Shown here: positions 17,717-26,640 of the stretch, in pieces | Numbering within the stretch: position 1 is the stretch's first letter | Layout: each line of letters begins with the position of its first letter | NCBI RefSeq assembly: GCF_024298965.1 | Contig: NZ_CP085193.1 | Location: 4,960,001 to 5,024,000 of the forward strand | DNA length: 64,000 nt | Source: Streptomyces rapamycinicus NRRL 5491 | GTDB taxonomy: Bacteria; Actinomycetota; Actinomycetes; Streptomycetales; Streptomycetaceae | Reading direction: 5' to 3' | Position numbers and translations under genes: made by a program | Notes under the pieces: generated by a model | Told to the model about the DNA's origin: nothing | Database searches by the model: none | Seen by the model: only the letters and a program-made list of their open reading frames with translations

Positions 17717-20700
17717 ATGAACACCGACGGGCAGGCCACAGCCGCGCCACGAGCGCCAGGGCGTACGAGCCAGGGCGCGGCCTCACCGGCGGGCGGCCCC
17801 GGGGCCGGGCTTCAGGACGGGACGTACGAGGTGCTGCGGGACCGGCTGCTGGGCGCGGCCCGCGAACTGGGCAGCCGGGCACGGGCACTCGACGAGCGCC
17901 GGGTGGAGATGTTCGGCGACGGCGCGCTCGACCTCACCGGCACCGGGGTTCTGCGCACCGCCCAGCCGACCGTCGTGTGCGATCTGGTACAGGTCGGCGG
18001 GCTGCTGCTGTGCGGCCACAACACGCCGTCGACGGAGGTCGCCGATGTCGGGGACGTCTTCACGCTCTTCCACCGCGCGGACGACGGCTTCCGGTCGGCC
18101 GCTCCCGACGCCCTCGCGGGCCTGCTCGACGACGACGGTTTCCAGCGGGACTTCGCCGAGCTGTACCGCTACTACCGCTCCACCCGGCTGTTGCGGCTGC
18201 GCCGCACCGGCCTGTATCTGCTGGCCGTCTTCCGGACCGGCGAGCGGCCCACCGATATCCGGGTGCTGCGCTGGCGGATCGCGGCCGACGGCACGCCCGC
18301 CTACCTCGACGCCAAGGGCGAGCGCGACCACGTCCTCCCGCCGCCCCACGACGTCACCTGGACCGCCACGACCCGGGACGACCACGTCCTCGGCCGCCAC
18401 CCCCACATCCGCGTCGCGGACGGCCTGTACGTCGCCACAGTTGGCGGCACCCTGACCGTCAAGACCGAGGACGACACCGAGACGGGGGAGGGCGTCTACG
18501 CCGAGCCCGTCGAGGAACCGTTGCAGTCCCTCGCCGACGCCGAGGTCGAGTACGCCCGCGCCGGACCCCTTCTGCTGCTGCGTATCCGCCCGTACAACGA
18601 GCCCGCATGGCGCCATCTCGTCTTCAACACCCGGACGCAGGAGGTACTGCGTCTGGACGGCGTCGGGCAGGCGTGCCGCCTCCTCCCCGACGGCCAGGGC
18701 ATCGTCTTCCCCGGCGGCTACTACCTCGCCACCGGTGCCGTCAGGACCTTCGAGAGCGACACCACCGGACTCGGCTACGAGCGGGCCGTCCGGTCTCCGG
18801 GCGGCGAGGACACGCTCTTCGTGTTCCACGCCGAAGCGGACGGCCGGGTCCTGCTGCTGCCCTACAACGTCATCCGGCAGGAGGCCGCCGCACCGATCGT
18901 GGCGCATGGCTGGGCGCTCTTCGACGACGGCGCACTCGCCACCCTCAAGACCGCCCCCGGTGAACCGGCCCGAGCGCATCAGGTCCAGCTGTGGACCACG
19001 CCGTACCTCTCCGAGACGTACGCCGCGCAACGGCCCCCGGGCACCGGCCCGCTCGCCCGCATCGGCAATCCCGAGCTGGTGCGCGGCATCTCCGGTTGTC
19101 TGTCCTTGGCGCGGATGGCGCATGACATGGTGCCCGGCCAGGCCGTGTTCGAGGCGATCGGGGCCACCGCGAAACGAGTCGCCGACTCCTGCCACTGGCT
19201 CGCCGACCCCGAGCTCGGCGCACTCGGCGAACCGGTGGAATCGATCCGGGCCACCGCCGCCCGGGTCACCGAGGAATTCCGGCGGATCGCGGAGCTGGGG
19301 CACAAGGCTGCCGAAACGCTCGGCGAAGCCACGGCACGCATCACGACGCTGGTGCGGCGCGTACGCGGCGAACAGCCCGGTACCGCCGACGGCTGGGTGC
19401 GGGCGCTCGCGGAACTGCGGCAGGAGCAGGGCCGGCTGGAGACCCTGCGCGACATCCGGTACCTCGACCTTGAGCAGTTGGACGCGCTCGCGGCGGGGCT
19501 GAACGACGGCCTCGCCGCCGCCGGGCGGCGCGCCGCCGCGTTCCTCAGTGGGGAAGACGCCTTCGCGGCCACGCACCAGGCGGTCGCCGTGCTCACCGGC
19601 GAAGCCGCGGCCGTCGCCACCGTCGCGGACGCCACGCCCGTCGCCGAGCGTATCGACGAGCACGCGGACGGACTGCGCGTGGTCACGGACGTCATCGCCA
19701 CACTGGACCTCGCCGACGCCACGGTACGCACCTCCGTCCTGTCCCGCGTCGGGGAAGTCCTCGGCGCGGTCAACCAGGCCCGCGCCACCCTCGACGCCCG
19801 GCGGCGCGAACTCCGAGGATCCGAGGGACGTGCCGAGTTCGCCGCGGAGCTCGCGCTGCTCGGACAGGCCGTGGCGGGCGCGCTGGCGGCCGCCACGACA
19901 CCCGAGGAGTGCGACGAACAGCTGGGCCGACTGCTGTCCCGCATCGAGGACCTCGAAGCCCGCTTCGGTGACGTCGACGCCCACGAAGAGCGGATCGCCA
20001 CCCAGCGGGAGGAGATCCATGAGGCGTTCTCGGCCCGTCGGCAGACACAGCTCGACGAGCGTGCGCGCCGTGCGCGGCGGCTGGCCGAGTCGGCCCGGCG
20101 TCTGATCGGCACCGTGGCCCGCCGGGTCCGGTCGCTGGGCAGTGCCGACGAGGTGGCCACGTTCTTCGCGTCCGACCCGCTCGTCTCCAAGGTCCGGGCA
20201 ACGGCGGACGAGCTGCGGGCCACCGGAGATCCGGCACGCGCCGGGGAGCTCGACGGTGGGCTCACCGCCGCACGGCAGGAGGCGGCCCGCGCGCTGCGGG
20301 ACCGGGCGGACATGTATGACGGCACCGGCACCATCCGGCTCGGCCGACACCGCTTCACCGTCCCGCCTCCGAACCAGCGGACCGACCTCACCCTCGTCCC
20401 GCACGACGGTGCCCTCGCCTTTGCCATCACCGGCACCGACTACCTCGCGGCCGTCACCGATCCGGCCCTGACCGGGCACCAGGAGTTCTGGGAACAGCCA
20501 CTGATCTCCGAATCCCCCAATGTCTACCGCTCCGAACACCTGGCGGCGGCCCTGCTGGAGGCGGCCGAGGAAGGAGGCACCGGGGCGTGGGAAGCGCTTT
20601 CCCGCGCGGATGAGGCCGCACTCCTCGCCGAGGTCGGACGCGCCGCCGCGTCCCGCTACGACGAGGGCTACGACCGAGGCGTCCACGACCACGACGCCGC

Positions 20701-22633
20701 CCGCATCCTCACCGTCCTGCTCCGGCTGCGGGCCGAGGCCGGGCCGCTGCGCTTCGCTCCGGAGGTGCGGGCGGCGGCCCAGCTCTTCTGGGCGTACGGA
20801 ACGGAGGAGCGCGTACGCGCCCTGTGGACCACCCGCGCCCAGTCCTTCGCGCGGGCCCGTGGCGTCTTCGGACACGTCCCCGGAGCGGCGGACCTCCGTA
20901 CCGAACTGGGCGCGGCCGCGGCCGGCTTCCTGCCGCAGGCGATACCCGATCTCGCGGCGGCGTCCCGGGATCGCGAGGCCATCGGCGCGTACCTCGTCGA
21001 GGAGCTGGCCGACGGGCCGCCGCGTTTCGCGACGAGCGCTGAAGCCCGCACCCTGATCGCCACCTTCCGCACGGCTCTCGGCGGCGACGGCTCACCCGGC
21101 GCCAAGGAGTTCACCGAAGACCTCCGCGCGCTCTCCGGCGACCTGGCCGCCCGCTACCAACTGGCGGTGGCCTGGCTCGGCGGCCATGTAGAAGCAAGCG
21201 GACTCGAACGCCGTGATCTGGCGGAGGCGGCCGCCATCGAGGTCTGCGGTACCGCGATCGAGCGCCGCGACATCGCCGCACCACTGGCCGCGTCCGTCGA
21301 CGGCCTGCTCGGTACGCACTCGCGCGTCGCAGGCGGCACCATGCCCCTCAGGCTCGATGAATTCCTCACGCGTACTACGGAGTTCCGGCGCGTCCGCGTG
21401 CCCGCTTACCGCTCGTACGCCCGCAAGCGCACGGAACTGCTCGCCGCCGAACGCGAGCGGCTGCGCCTGGACACGTACCAGCCCAAGGTGCTGTCGTCCT
21501 TCGTCCGCAACCGGCTGGTCGACGAGGTCTATCTGCCTCTCGTCGGGGACAACCTCGCACGTCAGCTCGGCGCCGACGGAGACGGCCGCCGTACCGACAG
21601 CCAGGGGCTGCTCCTGCTGCTGTCCCCACCCGGCTACGGCAAGACGACCCTCGTGGAGTACGTCGCCTCCCGCCTCGGTCTCCTCTTCGTCAAGGTCGAC
21701 GGCCCCGCGCTCGGCCGCCGCACCGACTCCCTCGACCCGGCCGCGGCGCCCGACGCCGCCGCCCGCCGCGAGGTCGAAAAGATCAACTTCGCGCTGGAGA
21801 TGGGCAACAACGTCCTTCTCCACCTCGACGACATCCAGCACACCGCTCCCGAGCTGTTGCAGAAGTTCATCCCCCTCGGCGACGCCCAGCGCCGAGTGGA
21901 GGGAGTGAGGGGCGGCCAGGCGTGCACGTACGACCTGCGTGGCAAGCGCTTCGCGGTGTGCATGGCCGGCAACCCCTACACCGAGTCCGGGGCGCGCTTC
22001 CGCGTCCCCGACATGCTTGCCAACCGGGCCGACGTGTGGAACCTCGGTGATGCCCTGAGCGGCAAGGAGGAGCTCTTCGCGCTCAGCCACATCGAGAACG
22101 CTCTCACCTCACACCCCGTGCTGGCCCCCCTCGCTTCTTGGGACCGTGGGGACATCGACCTGCTGGTCCGCCTCGCGCGGGCGGACGACGGCGACGAAGG
22201 GGCACGGCCGGACCGCCTCACCCGCCCGTGCACCCCGGCCGAGCTGGACGAGATCCTGTCCGTCCTGCGCAAGCTGCTGCACATCCAGAAGACGGTGCTC
22301 GCGGTCAACCGCGCCTACATCGCATCCGCCGCTCAAGCCGACGCCTCCCGCACCGAGCCCCCGTTCCGCCTGCAAGGCTCCTACCGCGATACCAACAAGC
22401 TCGCCGCGCGCATCGTCCCGGCCATGAACGACGCCGAACTCGAAGCGCTCATCGACGACCACTACCGGGCCGAGGCCCAGACCCTCACCGCAGATGCCGA
22501 GGCCAACCTCCTCAAACTGGCCCAGCTGCGCGGCAGCCTCACCGCCGAGCAGGCGGCGCGCTGGAATGAGGTCAAGCAGGGGTACTCAAGGCGGCGCACG
22601 GTGGATACACCTACGAACACGACCGAGTCCTGA
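17717..22633 (+). CDS. Giant AAA+ ATPase (DUF3686-like, annotated elsewhere as DNA repair ATPase)
   Basis: A 1638-residue soluble protein from ATG 17717 behind GAGGAGAGGG. Residues 1 to about 480 form a beta-rich region, about 480-1000 are helical with coiled-coil character, and the C-terminus is a MoxR-like AAA+ module. This module has Walker A SPPGYGKTT (Lys1309), Walker B LLHLDD (Asp1371-Asp1372, with Asp in place of the usual Glu) and sensor-1 GNP (Asn1419). From memory, this architecture matches the DUF3686 family found beside YqiK-type flotillins. No nuclease or DNA-binding motif is visible, so a repair role is unsupported. Membrane remodelling or a stress/defence function with the flotillin is plausible. 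Confidence 0.85.
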   Translation: MNTDGQATAAPRAPGRTSQGAASPAGGPGAGLQDGTYEVLRDRLLGAARELGSRARALDERRVEMFGDGALDLTGTGVLRTAQPTVVCDLVQVGGLLLCGHNTPSTEVADVGDVFTLFHRADDGFRSAAPDALAGLLDDDGFQRDFAELYRYYRSTRLLRLRRTGLYLLAVFRTGERPTDIRVLRWRIAADGTPAYLDAKGERDHVLPPPHDVTWTATTRDDHVLGRHPHIRVADGLYVATVGGTLTVKTEDDTETGEGVYAEPVEEPLQSLADAEVEYARAGPLLLLRIRPYNEPAWRHLVFNTRTQEVLRLDGVGQACRLLPDGQGIVFPGGYYLATGAVRTFESDTTGLGYERAVRSPGGEDTLFVFHAEADGRVLLLPYNVIRQEAAAPIVAHGWALFDDGALATLKTAPGEPARAHQVQLWTTPYLSETYAAQRPPGTGPLARIGNPELVRGISGCLSLARMAHDMVPGQAVFEAIGATAKRVADSCHWLADPELGALGEPVESIRATAARVTEEFRRIAELGHKAAETLGEATARITTLVRRVRGEQPGTADGWVRALAELRQEQGRLETLRDIRYLDLEQLDALAAGLNDGLAAAGRRAAAFLSGEDAFAATHQAVAVLTGEAAAVATVADATPVAERIDEHADGLRVVTDVIATLDLADATVRTSVLSRVGEVLGAVNQARATLDARRRELRGSEGRAEFAAELALLGQAVAGALAAATTPEECDEQLGRLLSRIEDLEARFGDVDAHEERIATQREEIHEAFSARRQTQLDERARRARRLAESARRLIGTVARRVRSLGSADEVATFFASDPLVSKVRATADELRATGDPARAGELDGGLTAARQEAARALRDRADMYDGTGTIRLGRHRFTVPPPNQRTDLTLVPHDGALAFAITGTDYLAAVTDPALTGHQEFWEQPLISESPNVYRSEHLAAALLEAAEEGGTGAWEALSRADEAALLAEVGRAAASRYDEGYDRGVHDHDAARILTVLLRLRAEAGPLRFAPEVRAAAQLFWAYGTEERVRALWTTRAQSFARARGVFGHVPGAADLRTELGAAAAGFLPQAIPDLAAASRDREAIGAYLVEELADGPPRFATSAEARTLIATFRTALGGDGSPGAKEFTEDLRALSGDLAARYQLAVAWLGGHVEASGLERRDLAEAAAIEVCGTAIERRDIAAPLAASVDGLLGTHSRVAGGTMPLRLDEFLTRTTEFRRVRVPAYRSYARKRTELLAAERERLRLDTYQPKVLSSFVRNRLVDEVYLPLVGDNLARQLGADGDGRRTDSQGLLLLLSPPGYGKTTLVEYVASRLGLLFVKVDGPALGRRTDSLDPAAAPDAAARREVEKINFALEMGNNVLLHLDDIQHTAPELLQKFIPLGDAQRRVEGVRGGQACTYDLRGKRFAVCMAGNPYTESGARFRVPDMLANRADVWNLGDALSGKEELFALSHIENALTSHPVLAPLASWDRGDIDLLVRLARADDGDEGARPDRLTRPCTPAELDEILSVLRKLLHIQKTVLAVNRAYIASAAQADASRTEPPFRLQGSYRDTNKLAARIVPAMNDAELEALIDDHYRAEAQTLTADAEANLLKLAQLRGSLTAEQAARWNEVKQGYSRRRTVDTPTNTTES

Positions 22634-22713
22634 TGATGTTGTCCGAGGTGTCTGACAGTTGACGGCTGGGTCCGGGTGGCGGTGAGCAATCGAATGATTC
22701 CCGGCGGCTTGGC

Positions 22714-23436
22714 TCAGCTCAGTTCGGCGAACGCTTCCACAGCGGCGGTCTTTCCGGTGACGATGATGACGTCGCCCTTCTCGACGACCGTGTCGGCCGT
22801 CGCGTGGGTGAAATCCGCTCCCATGGGCTTGATGCCCACGACCGTCACGCCGTATCTGCTGCGCAGCCTGCTCTCGCCGAGCGGAATGCCCCGCACCACG
22901 CTCGGCGCGATCGTCTTCACCAGGGCGAAGTCGTCGTCGAACTCGATGAAGTCCAGCATCCGCCCGGTCACCAGGTGTGCGACGCGCTCACCCATCTCGT
23001 GCTCCGGCAACACGACATGGTGGGCGCCGAGCCGTTCCAGGATCCGGCCGTGCTGGCGGCTGATGGCCTTCGCCCAGATGTTGGGGACGCCGGCCTCCAG
23101 CAAGTTGGAGGTGACGAGGATGCTCGCTTCGACGTCCGTCCCGATGGCGACAACGGCGCTGCTGAACTCGTCGACACCGAGCTGGGCGAGTGCTTCCGGG
23201 TCGGTGCCGTCCGCCACGACGGCGTGGGTGAGTGAGTCGCTGTACTTCTGAACCAGGCGAGCGTTCTCGTCGATGCCCAGGACGTCCCAGCCACGCCGCA
23301 TCAGCTCGGCGGCGAGGGAGGTGCCGAACCGGCCGAGCCCGATCACCGCCACCCGCTGATCGCCGCGCGGCGTGGGCTGTTCTGCCGCCCGCTTGCGGCG
23401 GCGCAGTCTGCGCAGGGAGTTCAGGAAGTCAGCCAA
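22714..23436 (-). CDS. ktrA: KtrA/TrkA-type potassium uptake regulatory subunit
   Basis: A 240-residue cytosolic RCK protein. The Rossmann motif GLGRFGTSLAAEL appears near residue 33, followed by the nucleotide-contacting acidic residue in GIDENARLV and a C-terminal RCK_C domain (SRYGVTVVGIKPMGADFTHATADTVVEKGDVIIVTG). KtrA octamers bind ATP/ADP and gate the KtrB channel. The gene overlaps the end of the TrkH/KtrB gene by 8 bases, so the two are coupled. Confidence 0.92.
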   Translation of the reverse strand: MADFLNSLRRLRRRKRAAEQPTPRGDQRVAVIGLGRFGTSLAAELMRRGWDVLGIDENARLVQKYSDSLTHAVVADGTDPEALAQLGVDEFSSAVVAIGTDVEASILVTSNLLEAGVPNIWAKAISRQHGRILERLGAHHVVLPEHEMGERVAHLVTGRMLDFIEFDDDFALVKTIAPSVVRGIPLGESRLRSRYGVTVVGIKPMGADFTHATADTVVEKGDVIIVTGKTAAVEAFAELS

Positions 23437-24799
23437 TGACGGGTCGCTCCTCGGGTAGCTGGTAGCGGCGGGTCCGCTCGCGCAGGGCCAGGGCCGACAC
23501 CAGGGTGACCGGGCCGAGTCGCCCGATGAACATCAGCAATGTCAGTACCAGTTGGCCCGAGGCGGGCACATCCGCGGTGATTCCTGTGGAGAGGCCCACG
23601 GTGCCGAATGCCGAGACGACCTCGAAGAGGACCGCCTCGAAGGATGCCTTCGTCACGGTCAGCAGGGCGAGCGTAGCGCCCATCACCAGGCCGATGCCCA
23701 GCAGCGCGACGGTCAGTGCCTGGCGCAGTATGTGCGGAGCGAGCCGTCGCCCCATGACGGCCGACGTGGGCTCGCCCCGTACCTCTGCCAGGATCGCGGC
23801 GCCCAGTACGGCGAACGTGGTGACCTTGATGCCGCCCGCGGTCCCCGCGCTGCCGCCGCCGATGAACATCAGCATGCACACCAGGAGCAGTGTCGATGGG
23901 CGCAGGGCACCGGTGTCGACGCTGTTGAATCCCGCGGTCCGGGTCATGGTGGAGGTGAAGAACCCGTTCAGCACCTTGCGCGGAGTGCTGAACGCTCCCA
24001 GCGTCCCCTGGTTCTCCCATTCGAACAGGCAGATGAGCACTGTGCCGAGGACCAGCAGGATCGCGGTGGTGCCGAGCGTCAGCTTCGTGTGCAGTGACCA
24101 GCCGCGCCGCCCCGTGAGCCGCTGCCGTCTGCGGTGGCGCAGCACTTCCAGCAGTACGGGGAAGCCGATCCCGCCCAGGATGACGGCAACCGCTATGGGC
24201 AGCGTCACCCACGGGTCCTGGGCGTAGCGCGTCAGGCTGTCGGCGTGCAGCCCGAAACCGGCGTTGTTGAAGGCGGAGACGGCGTGGAAGAGGCCCATGT
24301 AAGCGGCGTCCCCATGGGACATGCCGTAGCCGAAACGGAAACGCAAGGAGAGGATCACGCCGGCCGACAGCTCGACGATCAACGTGGTTCCGGCCACACC
24401 GAGCAGCACTCGGCGCACATCCCCGATGCCCAGGCTCTTGGTCTCCGCCTGAGCGGTGAGCTGCATACGCAGCCCCAGCTTGCCGGACACCAGAAGGGCC
24501 AGCAGCGAGGCCATCGTCATGATGCCGAAGCCACCCACCTGGATCAGGCCCAGGATGACGCCTTCGCCGAAGCCGCTCCAGTACGTGCCGGTGTCCACCA
24601 CCGCCAAGCCCGTCACACAGACCGCGGACGTCGAGGTGAACAGCGAGGTGACCGAGCCGGCCGAGCTTCGCCCCTCGGTGGCCGCCGGCAGCGACAGCAG
24701 TGCCGCACCGCCCAGGACCACCAGGGCGAAGGCGAAGACCACGCTCCGTGCCGGATGGCCGAAGAGGGCGCGACGCACCGGCGTCACATATCGATTCAC
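23429..24799 (-). CDS. ktrB: KtrB/TrkH-type potassium transporter
   Basis: A 456-residue membrane protein with four repeats of helix-pore-helix. Pore-loop regions are visible as TSTSAVCVTGLAVVDTGTYW, FHAVSAFNNAGFGL, TSTMTRTAGFNSVD and EVVSAFGTVGLSTGI; the repeated (S/T)xxG(F/L) filter positions are conserved. I chose GTG 24799, which has GGGAAGGG before it; longer upstream frames lack support. With KtrA it forms a low-voltage K+ uptake system, the fourth ion-transport element in this 16-kb region. Confidence 0.93.
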   Translation of the reverse strand: MNRYVTPVRRALFGHPARSVVFAFALVVLGGAALLSLPAATEGRSSAGSVTSLFTSTSAVCVTGLAVVDTGTYWSGFGEGVILGLIQVGGFGIMTMASLLALLVSGKLGLRMQLTAQAETKSLGIGDVRRVLLGVAGTTLIVELSAGVILSLRFRFGYGMSHGDAAYMGLFHAVSAFNNAGFGLHADSLTRYAQDPWVTLPIAVAVILGGIGFPVLLEVLRHRRRQRLTGRRGWSLHTKLTLGTTAILLVLGTVLICLFEWENQGTLGAFSTPRKVLNGFFTSTMTRTAGFNSVDTGALRPSTLLLVCMLMFIGGGSAGTAGGIKVTTFAVLGAAILAEVRGEPTSAVMGRRLAPHILRQALTVALLGIGLVMGATLALLTVTKASFEAVLFEVVSAFGTVGLSTGITADVPASGQLVLTLLMFIGRLGPVTLVSALALRERTRRYQLPEERPVIG

Positions 24800-25159
24800 C
24801 CGCGGTCCCTTCCCCTCTGCGCACCGCGGAAAGCGTACGTGACCGCCAATGCCCCTGGGCGAGGTCGGCCCCCAGGGCAGACGAAGCCGCTCGCGGCGCC
24901 CGGAGGAGTCTGACGCGCATACGCGGCCTTCAGGCCGACGCAAACGCGGAAGGCTACTACCGCATCGGCCGTGACCACAGCCCCTTAACCCGGGCCCTCC
25001 CCGACGAGCGCCCGCAGTGAGGTGAGGAGGAAATCGACAGTGCGTCCGGGTGGCCGTCGGCCTGCCGGGCGGCCGGTCCGTCCCGGCCACCCGGTACACC
25101 GGTTGCTGCCGCCGTGAGCGCCGATCCACGTTCCCTACCGATGAAGGAGACCTCCCTTA
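24800..25159. other. 360-base divergent intergenic region with one possible leader ORF
   Basis: The region separates ktrB from the flavodoxin-like gene. It holds a possible 25-codon frame, GTG 25040 to TGA 25115-25117, preceded by a near-ideal GAGGAGG at 25024-25030. The peptide is Arg/Pro/Gly-rich with no family match I recognise. It could be a leader peptide or chance. No other gene is visible. Confidence 0.3.
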
Positions 25160-25887
25160 ATGTCATCCGACCGGGCCGGCGAGGCGTATCGCTTCGACGG
25201 TCTGCGTGCCCTGTACGTCAACTGCACGCTCAAGCGTTCCCCAGAGGTCAGCAACACCGAGGAGTTGCTGGAGCGGAGCCGGGCGCTGATGGACGAGCGT
25301 GGTGTCACCACCGAGGTCGTGCGGGCCGTCGACCATGACATCGCCACCGGGGTGTGGCCCGACATGCGCGAGCACGGCTGGGAGAGCGACGAGTGGCCCG
25401 TGCTGTACGAGCGGGTGATGGACGCGGACATCCTGGTGCTGTGCGGGCCGATCTGGCTGGGCGACAACAGCTCCGTCATGAAGCGCGTCATCGAGCGGCT
25501 CTACGCCTGCTCCAGCCTGCTCAACGAGCGGGGCAGTACGCGTACTACGGCCGGGTCGGAGGCTGCCTGATCACCGGGAACGAGGACGGGGTCAAGCACT
25601 GCGCCATGAACGTGCTCTACAGCCTTCAGCACCTCGGCTACACGATCCCGCCCCAGGCCGACGCCGGATGGATCGGCGAGGCCGGCCCCGGGCCCTCATA
25701 TCTGGATCCGGGCTCGGGCGGGCCGGAGAACGACTTCACCAACCGCAGCTCCTCCTTCATGACCTGGAACCTTATGCATCTGGCCGCGATGCTCCAACGC
25801 ACGGATGGCATTCCGGCGCACGGCAACCGGCGCACCGAGTGGGTCGCGGGCTGTCGCTCGGACTACCCCAACCCCGAGCACCGCTGA
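25160..25887 (+). pseudogene. NADPH-dependent FMN reductase / flavodoxin-family protein, frameshifted
   Basis: Two frames together make one flavodoxin-like reductase. Frame one (25160 to about 25530) gives RALYVNCTLKRSPEVSNTEELLERS and DADILVLCGPIWLGDNSSVMKRVIERLYACSSLLNERG. Frame two continues QYAYYGRVGGCLITGNEDGVKHCAMNVLYSLQHLGY to the stop at 25887. Total length (728 bases) is one base short of a multiple of three. The break falls in the four-G run 25530-25533, where one extra G restores the family sequence LNERGQYAYYG. It may be a real mutation or a homopolymer error. Start ATG 25160 follows GAAGGAGA. Confidence 0.8.
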
Positions 25888-25984
25888 GCGGCCAGAGGAG
25901 AGATACGGTCCGGCGGCACGGACATGTGGGGGGGCGCTCAACACGGTCTGGTGGGTGAGCGAGCCGACCGGGTCGCAGTGCCTC

Positions 25985-26016
25985 GGTCGCAGCCTTCACG
26001 GGTGAGGGCTGCGACC
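25985..26016 (+). terminator. Hairpin downstream of the flavodoxin-like gene
   Basis: Ten-base complementary arms GGTCGCAGCC (25985-25994) and GGCTGCGACC (26007-26016) flank a 12-base loop, 97 bases after the stop at 25887. This is a plausible terminator. Confidence 0.6.
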
Positions 26017-26493
26017 TCTCGATGACAGCCAGCACCGGGGTGCGCGGCGGCGACGGGCTCTTCGACAATCCGGCCGCCGGGCAGGCGGCGGCTACGCCGC
26101 CCCGGCGCCCATACCCGTGCAGGGGCCACCTACATCTTCGAGGGGGTCGGTCGACGAGTCCACACTCAGCCATGGAGTAGAGCCACCACCCATCACCCCC
26201 AGAACGGATAATTCGCTGCTCCATGCAGGCGGGATCCTCTCCACTGCTCGCTCGATCGACGGTCTCATCCCTTGCAAAGCTGCACGTCAGGCGACTTTGC
26301 GAGGGAATCACACCTACGAGAGCGAACCGCAGCGAGCACATCCGCTAGGCTGTTGGGGGTCAGTCGGGATTTCTCCCGCGCCCTGTCGCTCGGCTCTGCC
26401 AGCGATCAGAGTGTGGCCGCCTGACCAGCGGGTTTGTACAGCCGGGCCGAAGATCAGCCATCGGGTTTTCGACAAGGTTTTCCACAAGCCCCG
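26017..26493. other. Gene-free stretch upstream of tRNA-Arg
   Basis: I see no supportable coding sequence here. The composition is mixed, with several AT-richer patches near 26200 and 26440-26480; the latter probably contains the tRNA promoter. Nothing else is recognised. Confidence 0.4.
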
Positions 26494-26566
26494 GCCTCCG
26501 TAGCTCAGGGGATAGAGCACCGCTCTCCTAAAGCGGGTGTCGCAGGTTCGAATCCTGCCGGGGGCA
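26494..26566 (+). tRNA. tRNA-Arg (anticodon CCT)
   Basis: All arms pair: acceptor GCCTCCG/CGGGGGC, D stem GCTC/GAGC, anticodon stem CCGCT/AGCGG with loop CTCCTAA, T stem GCAGG/CCTGC with loop TTCGAAT, discriminator A. CCA is encoded at 26567-26569. The anticodon CCT reads AGG. A broken tyrosine integrase lies 72 bases downstream, suggesting that this tRNA's 3' end served as an attachment site. Confidence 0.97.
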
Positions 26567-26586
26567 CCATGCCTGACCAGGCCGAA

Positions 26587-26615
26587 CGCCCCCACGATCT
26601 TGGATCGTGGGGGCG
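26587..26615 (+). terminator. Terminator hairpin after tRNA-Arg
   Basis: Perfect 13-base arms (26587-26599 and 26603-26615) around a TTG loop, starting 18 bases after the tRNA CCA. It could serve the tRNA transcript and, on the other strand, the integrase. Confidence 0.85.
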
Positions 26616-26640
26616 TTGACGGCAGAAGTTGACGGCAGTT

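Noticed and set aside
17783..20875. A 1030-residue open frame on the minus strand opposite the AAA+ ATPase
   Set aside because: It is the complement of a strongly supported gene; Gly/Arg/Val-rich low-complexity translation with no domains, a by-product of GC-rich third positions.
17717..22633. DNA repair role for the AAA+ ATPase
   Set aside because: No helicase, nuclease or DNA-binding motif seen; context is membrane and ion transport.
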